Source of the DNA: Thermodesulfovibrio sp.
GTDB taxonomy: Bacteria > Nitrospirota > Thermodesulfovibrionia > Thermodesulfovibrionales > UBA6898
DNA: 44,460 bases
Direction: 5' to 3'
Assembly (NCBI GenBank): GCA_013824615.1
Contig: PNOC01000027.1
Span: forward strand, 1-44,460
Shown here in pieces: positions 9,383 through 18,262 of this stretch. The number at the start of each line of letters is the position of its first letter. Position 1 is the first letter of the stretch. The position numbers and the translations under genes are program-made. A model generated the notes under the pieces. The model worked only from the letters and a program-made list of their open reading frames with translations. It did no database searches and was not told where the DNA came from.

Positions 9383-10585
9383 CTACCGGTCGCATTCGCC
9401 GAGCACGATGTCAATCGTACCGATATTGGCGATAACATCAGCCAGCAACCCGCCCTCACACAACCTCGGCATCACCGAAGCATGCACAAAAGACGGGGCA
9501 CGGACCCTCATCCGATAAGGCTTCCCTGTCCCGTCACTGATGAAATAGAACCCGAGTTCTCCCTTGGGGACCTCGGTGCCGACATAAACCTCGCCCTCTG
9601 CTACCGTCGGGCCCTTGGTGATGAGAATAAACTGATGTATCAGATGCTCCATATCCTTCATGACCAGGTCTTTCGGCGGGAGGGTGAATTTCGGGGCCTC
9701 TGCCATGACAGGACCGGCGGGAAGGTTCTCGATACACTGCTGTATGATTTTGTTGGCCTCCCGCATCTCGCCGACCCTGACCAGATAGCGGTCATAACAA
9801 TCGCCTTTAACGCCGACCGGGACTTTAAAGTCAACCTTATCGTAGGCATCATACGGTGCATACTTGCGGACATCATAATCAACACCTGAGCCTCGCAGGG
9901 TACCACCGGTCAGTCCCCAGTTTATGGCCTCCTCTGCCGAGATGATGCCGACATCGACCGTCCGCTCTTTCCAGATCCTGTTTTCGGTGACCAGCGTTTC
10001 ATAGTCATCCATTCTCGAGGGGAAATCAAGGACAAAGGCATATAGTTCATCCAGAAACTGCTGAGAGATGTCGTTGCGCACACCACCAATTCGTGGATAA
10101 CTGACTGTCAGACGCGCACCGCAGAGAATCTCAAAAAGATCCAATATCTTTTCCCGTGCGGTCATCGCCAGCAAAAACGGCGTGGTAGCCCCAATATCCA
10201 GAACATGAGTCCCGAGCCAGACAATATGGCTTGACAGTCTGCCCATCTCTGCTACCATCGTTCTTATAAACTTTGCCCTCTCCGGAGCCTCGATGCCAAA
10301 AAGCTTCTCGACCGCGTTGACATAGCCGACATTGTTATTCATGGACGAAATATAGTCCAGCCGGTCACTCAAAGGTAGAGCTGCAAAATAGGTCTTGTTC
10401 TCACCTAACTTCTCGATTCCGCGGTGAAGATACCCGACATACGGGGTGCATTTGACAACGGTCTCACCATTCAGGTCAAGGTCCAGCCTGAGAACACCAT
10501 GCGTGGCCGGATGCTGCGGCCCCAAGCTGACCGTCAGCTGCTTTGTTTCGAATGTAGTCTCTGTATCGTCGAATAAATTATCCAT
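9383..10585 (-). CDS. nuoD: NADH-quinone oxidoreductase subunit D
   Basis: 49-kDa-type subunit of complex I, evolutionarily related to the large subunit of [NiFe] hydrogenases and forming the quinone site with NuoB. From the ATG at 10585 ([10 protein letters not shown]) it has 400 residues; a TTG-initiated extension to 10621 is possible but less likely. The motifs [14 protein letters not shown] near the N-terminus and [12 protein letters not shown] nearby are family hallmarks, and [13 protein letters not shown] closes the protein. It is not fused to nuoC, unlike in E. coli. Confidence 0.96.
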   Translation of the reverse strand: MDNLFDDTETTFETKQLTVSLGPQHPATHGVLRLDLDLNGETVVKCTPYVGYLHRGIEKLGENKTYFAALPLSDRLDYISSMNNNVGYVNAVEKLFGIEAPERAKFIRTMVAEMGRLSSHIVWLGTHVLDIGATTPFLLAMTAREKILDLFEILCGARLTVSYPRIGGVRNDISQQFLDELYAFVLDFPSRMDDYETLVTENRIWKERTVDVGIISAEEAINWGLTGGTLRGSGVDYDVRKYAPYDAYDKVDFKVPVGVKGDCYDRYLVRVGEMREANKIIQQCIENLPAGPVMAEAPKFTLPPKDLVMKDMEHLIHQFILITKGPTVAEGEVYVGTEVPKGELGFYFISDGTGKPYRMRVRAPSFVHASVMPRLCEGGLLADVIANIGTIDIVLGECDR

Positions 10586-10636
10586 TATCTCTCTTATGCC
10601 AGCGAGCGCACTGCCTTGCAAAGCAGGGGGAGGCGG

Positions 10637-11176
10637 TTATCCATGCCACTCATATTTTTTATACTGCTCAGCTCGATCAAGCACATCGACAAACCCCGGC
10701 CATTCCTGGTCAGGGCCTGGTCCCTTCAGCGGGTAGTCTTTTCTGAGCGGGTAACCTTCCCAGCCCTCAGGAAGCAGTATCCTCCTCAGGTCGGGATGTC
10801 CGGTAAAGGTAATGCCAAAGAGGTCAAAACACTCGCGTTCATGCCAGTTGACCCCGGCCCAAACCGGCAATACCGAATCAATCACCGGAGATGCCTCCGC
10901 AACCTCGGCCTTCAGGACTATCCTGTGCCGGTGCCTGATGGAGTAAAGATTATAGGCAACTGCAAAACGGTTCTCTTTTTTACCCAAGTAATCAATGCCG
11001 AACAGGTCTGCAGGGAAATCAAAGAACAGTGACGGCTCATCATGCAGATACCGGCAGAGCTCGACGATGCGAGCTTTTTTCACGGTAACCGCAACCTGCC
11101 CACGGAACTCCCTGATATCAAGGACTTCGTCCGGAAACTGCTCTTTTATCTCATCAGCTATTTTTAGTGGTTCCAT
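10637..11176 (-). CDS. nuoC: NADH-quinone oxidoreductase subunit C
   Basis: 30-kDa-type subunit of the complex I connecting arm, 179 residues. It carries no redox cofactor but stabilises NuoD and NuoB. The family signature WHERECFDLFGITFTGHPDL and the C-terminal segment EGYPLRKDYPLKG are both present near residues 111-153. It stands as its own gene upstream of nuoD with a gap of about 50 bases, and about 64 bases downstream of nuoB. Confidence 0.96.
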   Translation of the reverse strand: MEPLKIADEIKEQFPDEVLDIREFRGQVAVTVKKARIVELCRYLHDEPSLFFDFPADLFGIDYLGKKENRFAVAYNLYSIRHRHRIVLKAEVAEASPVIDSVLPVWAGVNWHERECFDLFGITFTGHPDLRRILLPEGWEGYPLRKDYPLKGPGPDQEWPGFVDVLDRAEQYKKYEWHG

Positions 11177-11240
11177 TTTATGTTTTACCCGTACTGCGTT
11201 TTTGTACGTAGACGCCCTTAAACGCTATAAAGCAGGGCAT

Positions 11241-11768
11241 CTATCTCCATCGGCTCCAGTGGAACTGCTCCCTCATCATCTTTTCCTGGAGCTTGATAAT
11301 TCCCTCAATAAAGGCCTCTGGCCTCGGCGGGCACCCGGGGATATAGACATCGACAGGAAGGAACGTATCGCACCCCTGCACCGTACTGTACGTATTGAAT
11401 ATGCCACCGCTGTTGGCACAACTCCCGACCGAGATGACGTACCGGGGTTCGGGCATCTGATCATACACGCGTCTGACGACTTCGGACATTTTCTTTGTCA
11501 CGGTGCCGGCTACAAACATAAAGTCCGACTGCCGGGGAGAACCACGCGGGATGATACCCATGCGGTCCAGGTCATTATGGCTGGCATAGACCGCCATCAT
11601 CTCGATGGCGCAGCAGGCCAGTCCGAACGTCATCGGCCAGAGAGATGAAACACGGGCCCAATTGATGACCTTGTCAAAAGACGTTATGACAATATTCGGA
11701 GCAAGGATCTTTGTCCCTTCTTCAGCCTCGACGAGCGACAGTGCTGTCGGAGAGGTTATCAATCCCAT
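11241..11768 (-). CDS. nuoB: NADH-quinone oxidoreductase subunit B
   Basis: PSST-type subunit carrying cluster N2, the terminal Fe-S centre that reduces quinone. It has 175 residues. The four N2 ligands are visible: the tandem C52-C53 in [11 protein letters not shown]117 in [10 protein letters not shown] and C146 in [10 protein letters not shown]. The first codons overlap the end of nuoA by 10 bases (11759-11768), supporting the ATG at 11768 and coupled translation. Confidence 0.97.
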   Translation of the reverse strand: MGLITSPTALSLVEAEEGTKILAPNIVITSFDKVINWARVSSLWPMTFGLACCAIEMMAVYASHNDLDRMGIIPRGSPRQSDFMFVAGTVTKKMSEVVRRVYDQMPEPRYVISVGSCANSGGIFNTYSTVQGCDTFLPVDVYIPGCPPRPEAFIEGIIKLQEKMMREQFHWSRWR

Positions 11769-12115
11769 ACAAATGCCTCTTTTCTCCAGGCATAGATATA
11801 GCCTATGAGCAATATGACGATAAAAATTATCATCTCGATGAATGCGTAGAGCCCTATGGCATCAAACACCAGAGCCCAGGGATATAAAAAAACTGCTTCA
11901 ACATCAAACACCACAAAGAGCATGGCTATAATATAAAACTTGACCGAAAACCTTACGTGTGCATTGCCCACCGGCTTGTTGCCCGACTCGTACGGCATCA
12001 GCTTTTCAGCGTAAGGCCTTTTGAGTCTGAACAACTCTCCGAGTAACAGGGAGCCGATTCCGAAGGCCGTAGCGGCCATAAGAAAAAGTAGAACCGGCAA
12101 ATATTGAGACGGCAT
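11759..12115 (-). CDS. nuoA: NADH-quinone oxidoreductase subunit A
   Basis: Small membrane subunit of complex I with three helices, first gene of the operon. I chose the ATG at 12115 ([12 protein letters not shown], 118 residues). It matches the family N-terminus and leaves a short leader of about 19 bases behind the -10 element at 12141-12146. An ATG at 12130 is in frame but would sit almost at the expected transcription start. Conserved segments are [20 protein letters not shown] and [14 protein letters not shown], the latter with the conserved acidic residues of the TMH1-2 and TMH3 region. Confidence 0.93.
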   Translation of the reverse strand: MPSQYLPVLLFLMAATAFGIGSLLLGELFRLKRPYAEKLMPYESGNKPVGNAHVRFSVKFYIIAMLFVVFDVEAVFLYPWALVFDAIGLYAFIEMIIFIVILLIGYIYAWRKEAFVWD

Positions 12116-12140
12116 AAAAGTTCCGGGCATGACGTTATAA

Positions 12141-12169
12141 TTTATATTAAAACGAGACTGAGAAGTCAA
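12141..12169 (-). promoter_or_regulatory. Sigma-70-type promoter of the nuo operon
   Basis: On the minus strand a TTGACT -35 element (12164-12169) is followed by a 17-base spacer and a TATAAA -10 element (12141-12146). This is a near-consensus vegetative promoter. The predicted transcription start near 12134 gives a leader of roughly 19 bases to the nuoA ATG at 12115. The surrounding DNA is very AT-rich on the upstream side (12171-12200), which could act as an UP element. Confidence 0.7.
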
Positions 12170-12235
12170 GTAAAAAAATAAAAAAAATTTAAAAAGGTTT
12201 TATCTTGCATAAATCAAAGAAATGGTATAAATTTC

Positions 12236-13822
12236 ATGGATATGCTTGTTAAGAAATCATTGCACTCGCTGACGGGTAAACTCCTCCTTACCATCGGGAC
12301 GCTGATGATCGTCGGGAGCACGATATTCTGGTACTTTCTCTTCCGGCATCAGGAAAAAGAACTTCTCGAGAACTCGGTCAAGTACGCCTACTCGTTCGTC
12401 GACTATATCAAGAAGAGTACGCACTACGGCATGATTACAGCTCAAAGCGTGCTGATACAGCAGACCATCGAGGCCATCGGGTCGTCGGAAGGAGTCCTGA
12501 GCGTCAGAATTTTTGACTGCACCGGAAAGATCGCCTATTCTTCCAAAAGCGATGAAGCAGGCGTGCGAATGAAGAAAGACAGTCCTTCCTGTGTCCGCTG
12601 TCACGGCACCGGCCTCAGCCCGTCTGATAAGCCGGTGGTTTCGTTTATCCGTAACAGCGAGAACAAGCGCGTCCTGAATATCATGCATCCCATTTACAAT
12701 GAGCGGGCGTGCTATACTGCCTCCTGCCATTTTCATTCCAGGGACCAGAAAATGCTGGGACTGGTCGAGGCAAATGTATCACTGGCCCATCTGGACAAAA
12801 GTATTCAACAGCAGGGTATTGCTATAACCATGTATATTCTGATATTCCTGTTCGTGATATCGATCGCCCTCTGCACCATCCTCTGGAATCTGGTATCGAC
12901 CCCTGTCAGCCTTCTGAAGCAGGGCATGGAGCGGGTAGCCGGCGGTGATCTTGACTACACGCTGGACATCAGGACAAAGGATGAAATGGGAGATCTCGCC
13001 CGGGCCTTCAACGCCATGACCTCAGACCTGAAGAAAACCAAGGTTGAGCTCGTCGAATGGGGCAACACCCTCGAGAAAAAAGTCCAGGAAAAAACCCAGG
13101 CAATCCACATGGCACAGGCACAGCTCATTCACTCTGAAAAGCTGGCCTCTCTCGGAAGAATGGCTGCCGGTGTTGCTCACGAAATCAACAGTCCCCTGAC
13201 CGGTATTGTGACCTTCGGACACCTGCTTCTGAAACGCTTTCCTCCCGGAACTCAGGAACGGGAAGACGTTGAGGTGATCATTGAACAGGCAAACCGCTGC
13301 TCGAATATTATCAAAGGCCTGCTCGGGTTTGCCCGGGCTTCAGCAGCCGAAAAAGCTCCGACAAATGTCAACGATGTGCTGGACCGTTCCCTTAACATCG
13401 TAAGGAATAAGGCGGACTTTTTCAACATCAAGCTCATCACGGAGTTTGACGAGTCTCTGCATCGCGTCAAGGCCGATGCCTCGCAGTTGCAACAGGTATT
13501 TACCAATATGATTATCAATGCAGCCGATGCAGTCGAAGGGAAGGGAACCATTACGGTTATTTCCAAGAACATTACTGACGAAGGCCAACCTGTTGCCGAG
13601 ATAGAGTTCCGCGACACCGGAACCGGCATCAGTCCGGAGAATATCGAGAAAATATTTGAGCCGTTCTTTACGACTAAACCGGTAGGCAAAGGGACTGGCC
13701 TGGGCCTTGCCGTCAGTCACGGCATTATCCAGGACCACGGCGGCAAACTGCTGGTCAACAGCAAAATGGGAGAGGGTACAAGCTTCTTTGTGCAACTTCC
13801 CGCATACAGGGAAGAGGTATGA
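12236..13822 (+). CDS. Membrane histidine kinase with periplasmic di-heme c-type motifs
   Basis: Sensor kinase of 528 residues. Transmembrane helices lie at about 15-36 and 196-220. The periplasmic domain between them carries C119-V-R-C122-H123 (CX2CH) and C159-x4-C164-H165 (CX4CH), which are covalent heme-c attachment motifs; CX4CH is known from tetraheme cytochrome c3. A HAMP domain (about 219-272) and a coiled coil lead to HisKA with phospho-acceptor H315 in the HEINSP motif. A HATPase domain follows ([17 protein letters not shown] and [12 protein letters not shown]). It likely senses periplasmic redox state through heme. The stop overlaps the next gene by 4 bases. There is no clear ribosome binding site, and the ATG at 12242 is an alternative start. 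Confidence 0.9.
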   Translation: MDMLVKKSLHSLTGKLLLTIGTLMIVGSTIFWYFLFRHQEKELLENSVKYAYSFVDYIKKSTHYGMITAQSVLIQQTIEAIGSSEGVLSVRIFDCTGKIAYSSKSDEAGVRMKKDSPSCVRCHGTGLSPSDKPVVSFIRNSENKRVLNIMHPIYNERACYTASCHFHSRDQKMLGLVEANVSLAHLDKSIQQQGIAITMYILIFLFVISIALCTILWNLVSTPVSLLKQGMERVAGGDLDYTLDIRTKDEMGDLARAFNAMTSDLKKTKVELVEWGNTLEKKVQEKTQAIHMAQAQLIHSEKLASLGRMAAGVAHEINSPLTGIVTFGHLLLKRFPPGTQEREDVEVIIEQANRCSNIIKGLLGFARASAAEKAPTNVNDVLDRSLNIVRNKADFFNIKLITEFDESLHRVKADASQLQQVFTNMIINAADAVEGKGTITVISKNITDEGQPVAEIEFRDTGTGISPENIEKIFEPFFTTKPVGKGTGLGLAVSHGIIQDHGGKLLVNSKMGEGTSFFVQLPAYREEV

Positions 13823-14196
13823 GCAAAGGCAGAATACTGGTTGTCGACGATGAGGATATCGTCAGAACAAGCTGCAGCCGGACCCTCGTACCAGAAGGAT
13901 ATGAGGTAACCCTCGTCAAAAACGGATTTGACGGACTGGCCCTGCTTGAGCAGGGGCCTATTGATCTTGTACTGACGGACCTGAAGATGCCGGAAATCGA
14001 TGGCATTGAAATCCTGCGCCGGGTCAAAGAAAAGTGGCCCCAGGTTGAAGTAATTATCATCACCGGCTATCAGACCGTTGATACGGCGGTCAAGGCGATA
14101 AAACTCGGGGCCTTCGACTACCTCGAAAAACCGTTCACCCCTGATGGTCTTATCGCATCGGTAGCAAAGGCGTTTGCTCACAAAAAAACGGCATAG
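13819..14196 (+). CDS. Stand-alone receiver (REC) response regulator
   Basis: CheY-like single-domain receiver, 125 residues. It has the acidic pocket D10-D11, phospho-acceptor D54 in VLTDLKMPEIDG and the conserved lysine in YLEKPFTP near residue 104. No output domain is present, so it probably acts by protein-protein interaction or as a phosphate relay or sink. It overlaps the kinase gene by 4 bases (ATGA), which makes it the obvious first partner of the heme kinase. Confidence 0.92.
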   Translation: MSKGRILVVDDEDIVRTSCSRTLVPEGYEVTLVKNGFDGLALLEQGPIDLVLTDLKMPEIDGIEILRRVKEKWPQVEVIIITGYQTVDTAVKAIKLGAFDYLEKPFTPDGLIASVAKAFAHKKTA

Positions 14197-14225
14197 GGTT
14201 TTAATATTATTTAGGGAGGACTCAC

Positions 14226-15002
14226 ATGGAAAAGAAGGGGAAGGTTTTAGTACTCGATGACGACCCTGTCGTTACACTCAGCTGCAAGAGAATCCTCGGC
14301 GCAGAAGGGTACAATATCGTCACAGCCAACAGAGGCGAGGATGCCATCAAGAAAATCTCGAATGAGGAATTCGACCTTCTGATATCCGACGTCAGACTCC
14401 CTGATATAAACGGGATCACCGTCCTGCGGGAAACAAAACTGATCCAGCCAAAGCTGGATGTAGTCATTATTACCGGCTATCCGACACTGGAGGACGCAAA
14501 GGAGTCAGTCACCCTCGGCGCCTTCGAGTTTATAGAAAAGCCGTTCACCCCCGAGTTCATGCTGAACGTCGCGGGAAAGGTCTTCGACAATAAGGGCTGG
14601 ATCCTCAGAAAGGCCTTTATCGACGAATTCAGAAATGATATTGTTTCATTGCGGGATACGGCAAATCCGGTCCTGTTCTATAAAGAAGGGACCTGGGCCC
14701 GGCCACTCACCAACGGCATGTGGGAAATAGGCTGCGATGTACGGTACTGGCTGCTCAGCGGACAACTGACGTATGTTGATATGCGCACTGACCTGAAAGC
14801 CGTTATGGCAGGAGAATCCTTCGGAAAGATTATTTCCGGCGGCGGCAGGGAGGAAGACCTGGTGTCCCCGATGTCCGGAAGGATCGTGGAAATAAACAAG
14901 GAGGCGAATGCAGCCATGAGCGCACTCGTCCGCGATAACCTCAGTGAGGGGTGGCTTCTCTGGCTGGCCCGCGTTGAGCCGCTCTCGACAGCCCACGTCT
15001 AG
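14226..15002 (+). CDS. Receiver domain fused to a GcvH-like (lipoyl-less) domain
   Basis: A 258-residue protein with two parts. Residues 1-125 are a REC domain (D11-D12, phospho-acceptor D55, lysine in EKPFTP). Residues about 150-252 resemble the glycine-cleavage H protein, including a barwell-like segment ending FGKIISGGG, then LVSPMSGRIVEINKEAN and EGWLLWLARVEP. In true H proteins the lipoylated lysine lies about seven residues after the FG pair; here the position is glycine (near G206), so lipoylation is not expected. A strong Shine-Dalgarno sequence (GGGAGGA) precedes the ATG. The function is unknown; an adaptor role in the phosphorelay or oxidoreductase is inference. Confidence 0.8.
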   Translation: MEKKGKVLVLDDDPVVTLSCKRILGAEGYNIVTANRGEDAIKKISNEEFDLLISDVRLPDINGITVLRETKLIQPKLDVVIITGYPTLEDAKESVTLGAFEFIEKPFTPEFMLNVAGKVFDNKGWILRKAFIDEFRNDIVSLRDTANPVLFYKEGTWARPLTNGMWEIGCDVRYWLLSGQLTYVDMRTDLKAVMAGESFGKIISGGGREEDLVSPMSGRIVEINKEANAAMSALVRDNLSEGWLLWLARVEPLSTAHV

Positions 15003-15043
15003 CACAAGGCAGCGATAAACAAGAGAACTCCAGGAGGAAAAAT

Positions 15044-15973
15044 ATGGCAGGACCCAGGATATTGATAGTTGATGATGAACCTGTTGTTATAAAAAGCGCA
15101 GAGCGGGTGCTGAGAAGCGAAGGCTACGACGTTGAAGGCGCTGCCGGTGGGCGGGAGGCGATCCTCAAGCTTGAAAAGGGCGGCTATGACCTCGTCTTTA
15201 CCGATCTTAAGATGCCTGAGGTCGACGGATTGACGCTCATCAAGTGGATCAGAAAATCCTCTCAGGTAATCGGCATCGTCATTATCACCGGCTATCCGTC
15301 ACAGGATACCATAAAAGACGCCCTTGAACTCGGGATCATAGATTACGTGCCAAAGCCTTTCACCCCGTCAGTCCTGCTCGACGTTACGGCGCGGGCAGTC
15401 GAATGGACAGAAGGCCGGAAATCCAAAGAGGAATCGGCTGGTGAGGAATTCCCTCCTGCCATGGCAGCTGAACTGGACCGGGTCATCCAGCAATATAAAA
15501 ACAGGCCGGGAAGTCTTATCCCGGTTCTGCAGCGTGCCCAGGAGATTGTAGGGTACCTGCCACCCGTGGTGCAGAGAAGGATCTCGAGGGGATTGAATAT
15601 CCCGGTGGCTGAAGTTCACGGCGTGGTATCCTTCTATTCTTTTTTTACCATGAAACCGCGGGGAGACCATAATATACGGGTATGCCTCGGGACGGCGTGC
15701 TACGTCAAGGGAATTGAAGCTGTGACAAGTAAGATTAAGGATGTCCTGAAGATAGATATAGGGGAAACAACAGAAGACAGAAAGTTCTCCCTCGAAGGAG
15801 TACGCTGCCTCGGGGCCTGCGGCCTTGCACCGGTCATGGTCATCGATCAGGAAACCTTTGGAGCCATGTCAGCGAAAAAGGCCCTGGAAATCATCGGCCG
15901 CTATGACCAGTCCGCTGTCGGAGCGGCAGTGACCGAGGAAGCAGAAGCAGACCTGACGGGAAAGGAGAATTAA
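15044..15973 (+). CDS. Receiver domain fused to NuoE/HndA-type [2Fe-2S] subunit
   Basis: A 309-residue fusion. Residues 1-120 are a REC domain with D10-D11, phospho-acceptor D54 (FTDLKMPEVDG) and the PKPFTP lysine. Residues about 141-290 are a NuoE/HndA-like thioredoxin-fold subunit, with helical segment RAQEIVGYLPP and cluster ligands C214, C219, C255 and C259. NuoE-type subunits carry cluster N1a beside the NADH/FMN subunit. Here that subunit is covalently linked to a phosphorylatable receiver, so phosphorylation could alter electron flow or assembly; this is inference. AGGAGG precedes the ATG. The next three genes encode matching HndB, HndC/NuoF and NuoG partners. Confidence 0.88.
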   Translation: MAGPRILIVDDEPVVIKSAERVLRSEGYDVEGAAGGREAILKLEKGGYDLVFTDLKMPEVDGLTLIKWIRKSSQVIGIVIITGYPSQDTIKDALELGIIDYVPKPFTPSVLLDVTARAVEWTEGRKSKEESAGEEFPPAMAAELDRVIQQYKNRPGSLIPVLQRAQEIVGYLPPVVQRRISRGLNIPVAEVHGVVSFYSFFTMKPRGDHNIRVCLGTACYVKGIEAVTSKIKDVLKIDIGETTEDRKFSLEGVRCLGACGLAPVMVIDQETFGAMSAKKALEIIGRYDQSAVGAAVTEEAEADLTGKEN

Positions 15974-15974
15974 T

Positions 15975-16358
15975 ATGCCAAGACTGACCATTGAAGATTT
16001 AAAAAAAATAAAAGAAAAACACCGGGCAGATTTCACGCTGAGAGAAGGCGGATACAGGGCAAAGGTTACGGTACATATGGGTACCTGCGGCATAGCCGCG
16101 GGCGCACGCAATGTCATGACAGCGCTTATGGATGAGATTACCAAAGCGAACCTGACCGACGTTATTATAACCACATCCGGCTGTGCCGGACTCTGCGCCC
16201 GCGAACCACTGGCGACTGTAGAGATAATGGACCAGCCGCCGGTGAAATACTGCGATCTGAATGACGACAAGATGAGAGTAATATTCAAAGAACACATCAT
16301 GGGGGGAACCCCCGTTGAAAAATATGGCCTGGTCGTCGGCAGTGAAACAACGTATTAG
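15975..16358 (+). CDS. HndB-like (2Fe-2S) thioredoxin-fold ferredoxin
   Basis: A 127-residue small subunit like HndB of NADP-reducing and bifurcating hydrogenases. Its N-terminal helix precedes VHMGTCGIAAGAR and TTSGCAGLCAREP. Only three cysteines are visible in the usual ligand positions (C38, C70, C74), plus C93 further on. Cluster binding therefore cannot be assumed; I recall HndB proteins often have this pattern but cannot check it. It sits one base after the REC-NuoE gene, with a Shine-Dalgarno sequence inside that gene's end, so the two are probably translated together. Confidence 0.8.
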   Translation: MPRLTIEDLKKIKEKHRADFTLREGGYRAKVTVHMGTCGIAAGARNVMTALMDEITKANLTDVIITTSGCAGLCAREPLATVEIMDQPPVKYCDLNDDKMRVIFKEHIMGGTPVEKYGLVVGSETTY

Positions 16359-16384
16359 ATACAAGACGCTGAGGAGGAAATAGG

Positions 16385-18262
16385 ATGGAAAAGTTTCGGG
16401 CAAATTTAATGCTCTGTGCGGGGACCGGCTGTGTTGCCAGCGGCAGCGCGAAGGTGCATGCTGCGCTCCGTGATGAAATAAAAAAGAGAGGGCTTGAAGA
16501 CGAACTCAAGATAGTCCTGACCGGCTGCAATGGCTATTGTGCCGAAGGCCCTGTTATGGCGGTCTATCCGGATGAGATCTTTTACCAAAAATTAACCGTC
16601 GAGGATGTCCCCACCCTGGTCGAAGAGCATTTTCTGAAAGGCAGGCCCTATCAGAAGCTGATGTTCAAGGAACCGGAGAAAAAGACTGCCATTCCGTTAA
16701 TGAAAGATATCCCCTTTTTCAAACATCAGGTCCTGCGGGTTCTGAGAAATAAAGGGCTTATTGATCCTGAGAAGATCGAAGAGTACATTGCACGCGATGG
16801 GTACCTGGCAGCGGCAAAGGCGCTCACCGAGATGACTTCCGAGGATATTATCAAGGTGATCAAGGACTCCGGAGTCCGCGGCAGAGGCGGTGCCGGTTTC
16901 CCCACAGGCATGAAATGGGAATTTGCTTCCAAGGTCAAATCAGACATCAAGTTCATGCTCTGCAATGGAGACGAAGGCGACCCCGGTGCCTTCATGGACC
17001 GGTCGGTCATGGAGGCTGATCCTCATTCAGTCATCGAAGGCATGATCATCGGCGCCAAGGCTATTGGGGCCCATCATGGATTTATATATGTCAGGGCAGA
17101 ATATCCGCTCGCCGTACAGCGCCTCCAACTGGCAATAGACCAGGCGACCGAGGCCGGCCTGCTCGGCAAGAATATTCTGGATACCGGCTTTGATTTTGTG
17201 CTTGAGATATATCTGGGTGCCGGGGCTTTTGTCTGCGGCGAGGAAACCGCGCTGATGCGTTCGATTGAAGGAAAACGCGGCATGCCAAGACCACGCCCCC
17301 CCTTCCCGGCCGTTAAAGGCTTATGGGACAAACCATCAGTATTGAATAACGTAGAGACCCTGGCCCAGATATCCCCTATTATCCTCAATGGGGCCGGTTG
17401 GTACCGAAGCCTCGGGACAGAAAAGAGCGCCGGCACCAAGGTATTTGCCCTCACGGGCGCTATCAGCAATGTCGGCCTGGTTGAAGTCCCGATGGGCATT
17501 CCGCTCAGGACCATCATCTATGACATAGGCGGCGGGCCCAAGAAGGGCAGAACATTCAAGGCAGTGCAGCTCGGTGGACCTTCGGGAGGCTGTATCCCTG
17601 AAAGTCTCCTGGATATTCCTGTGACCTACGAAGATATTCAGGCAACCGGAGCCATTGTGGGTTCAGGCGGCATGGTTGTCATGGACGATAATACCTGCAT
17701 GGTGGGAACAGCAAAGTTTTTCCTTGAGTTTACGGCTGATGAGTCCTGCGGAAAGTGCGTCCCCTGCCGCGTCGGGACCAAGATTCTTCTGGATATTCTT
17801 ACTGATATAACTGAAGGCAAGGGCAAGGAAAGCGACATAGAAACCCTTGAAGACCTCGCACGGGATATTCTGGCATCGTCTCTCTGCGGTCTCGGGCAGA
17901 CAGCCCCCAATCCTATTCTTACGACCATAAAATACTTCAGGGACGAGTATGAATCGCATATCGTACATAAGTGGTGCAAAGCCGGCGTATGCCGCGACCT
18001 GACCACGTTCTGGATTGACGAAAAGATGTGTAAGGCCTGCGGGGCCTGCCTGAGGGCCTGTCCTTCCAAGGCCATCGTTGGAGAGAAGAAGGTCCCTCAC
18101 AAGATCATCCAGGAGCTTTGTGTCAACTGCAGAACCTGTTATGACACCTGCAAGTTCAACTCGATAAGAATTCTCCCTGCCGGCTTTGAGGGAGATCCCT
18201 ATGAATTCCTGGGTATCGGCGCTGCAGCGGCAACAACAGGCGAGAAGAAGGGAGATGCATAA
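16385..18262 (+). CDS. HndC/HydB-like NADH-binding flavoprotein (NuoF with extra Fe-S domains)
   Basis: A 625-residue diaphorase-type subunit. Residues 1-95 form a thioredoxin-like [2Fe-2S] domain (C11, C16, C48, C52). The NuoF core follows, with GRGGAGFPTGMKW for FMN/NADH, FVCGEETALMRSIEG, an SLBB region and ESCGKCVPCRVG with a later cysteine in SSLCGLG for a [4Fe-4S] cluster. The C-terminal 80 residues add a two-cluster ferredoxin (CKACGACLRACP and CVNCRTCYDTCK). This layout is that of HndC/HydB subunits of soluble, often electron-bifurcating complexes, and not of complex I NuoF. A strong AGGAGG precedes the ATG, and the stop directly abuts the next ATG. Confidence 0.92.
   Translation: MEKFRANLMLCAGTGCVASGSAKVHAALRDEIKKRGLEDELKIVLTGCNGYCAEGPVMAVYPDEIFYQKLTVEDVPTLVEEHFLKGRPYQKLMFKEPEKKTAIPLMKDIPFFKHQVLRVLRNKGLIDPEKIEEYIARDGYLAAAKALTEMTSEDIIKVIKDSGVRGRGGAGFPTGMKWEFASKVKSDIKFMLCNGDEGDPGAFMDRSVMEADPHSVIEGMIIGAKAIGAHHGFIYVRAEYPLAVQRLQLAIDQATEAGLLGKNILDTGFDFVLEIYLGAGAFVCGEETALMRSIEGKRGMPRPRPPFPAVKGLWDKPSVLNNVETLAQISPIILNGAGWYRSLGTEKSAGTKVFALTGAISNVGLVEVPMGIPLRTIIYDIGGGPKKGRTFKAVQLGGPSGGCIPESLLDIPVTYEDIQATGAIVGSGGMVVMDDNTCMVGTAKFFLEFTADESCGKCVPCRVGTKILLDILTDITEGKGKESDIETLEDLARDILASSLCGLGQTAPNPILTTIKYFRDEYESHIVHKWCKAGVCRDLTTFWIDEKMCKACGACLRACPSKAIVGEKKVPHKIIQELCVNCRTCYDTCKFNSIRILPAGFEGDPYEFLGIGAAAATTGEKKGDA

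Noticed and set aside
14226-15002. Functional glycine-cleavage H protein
   Set aside because: The lipoyl lysine is missing, and no other glycine cleavage gene lies nearby.
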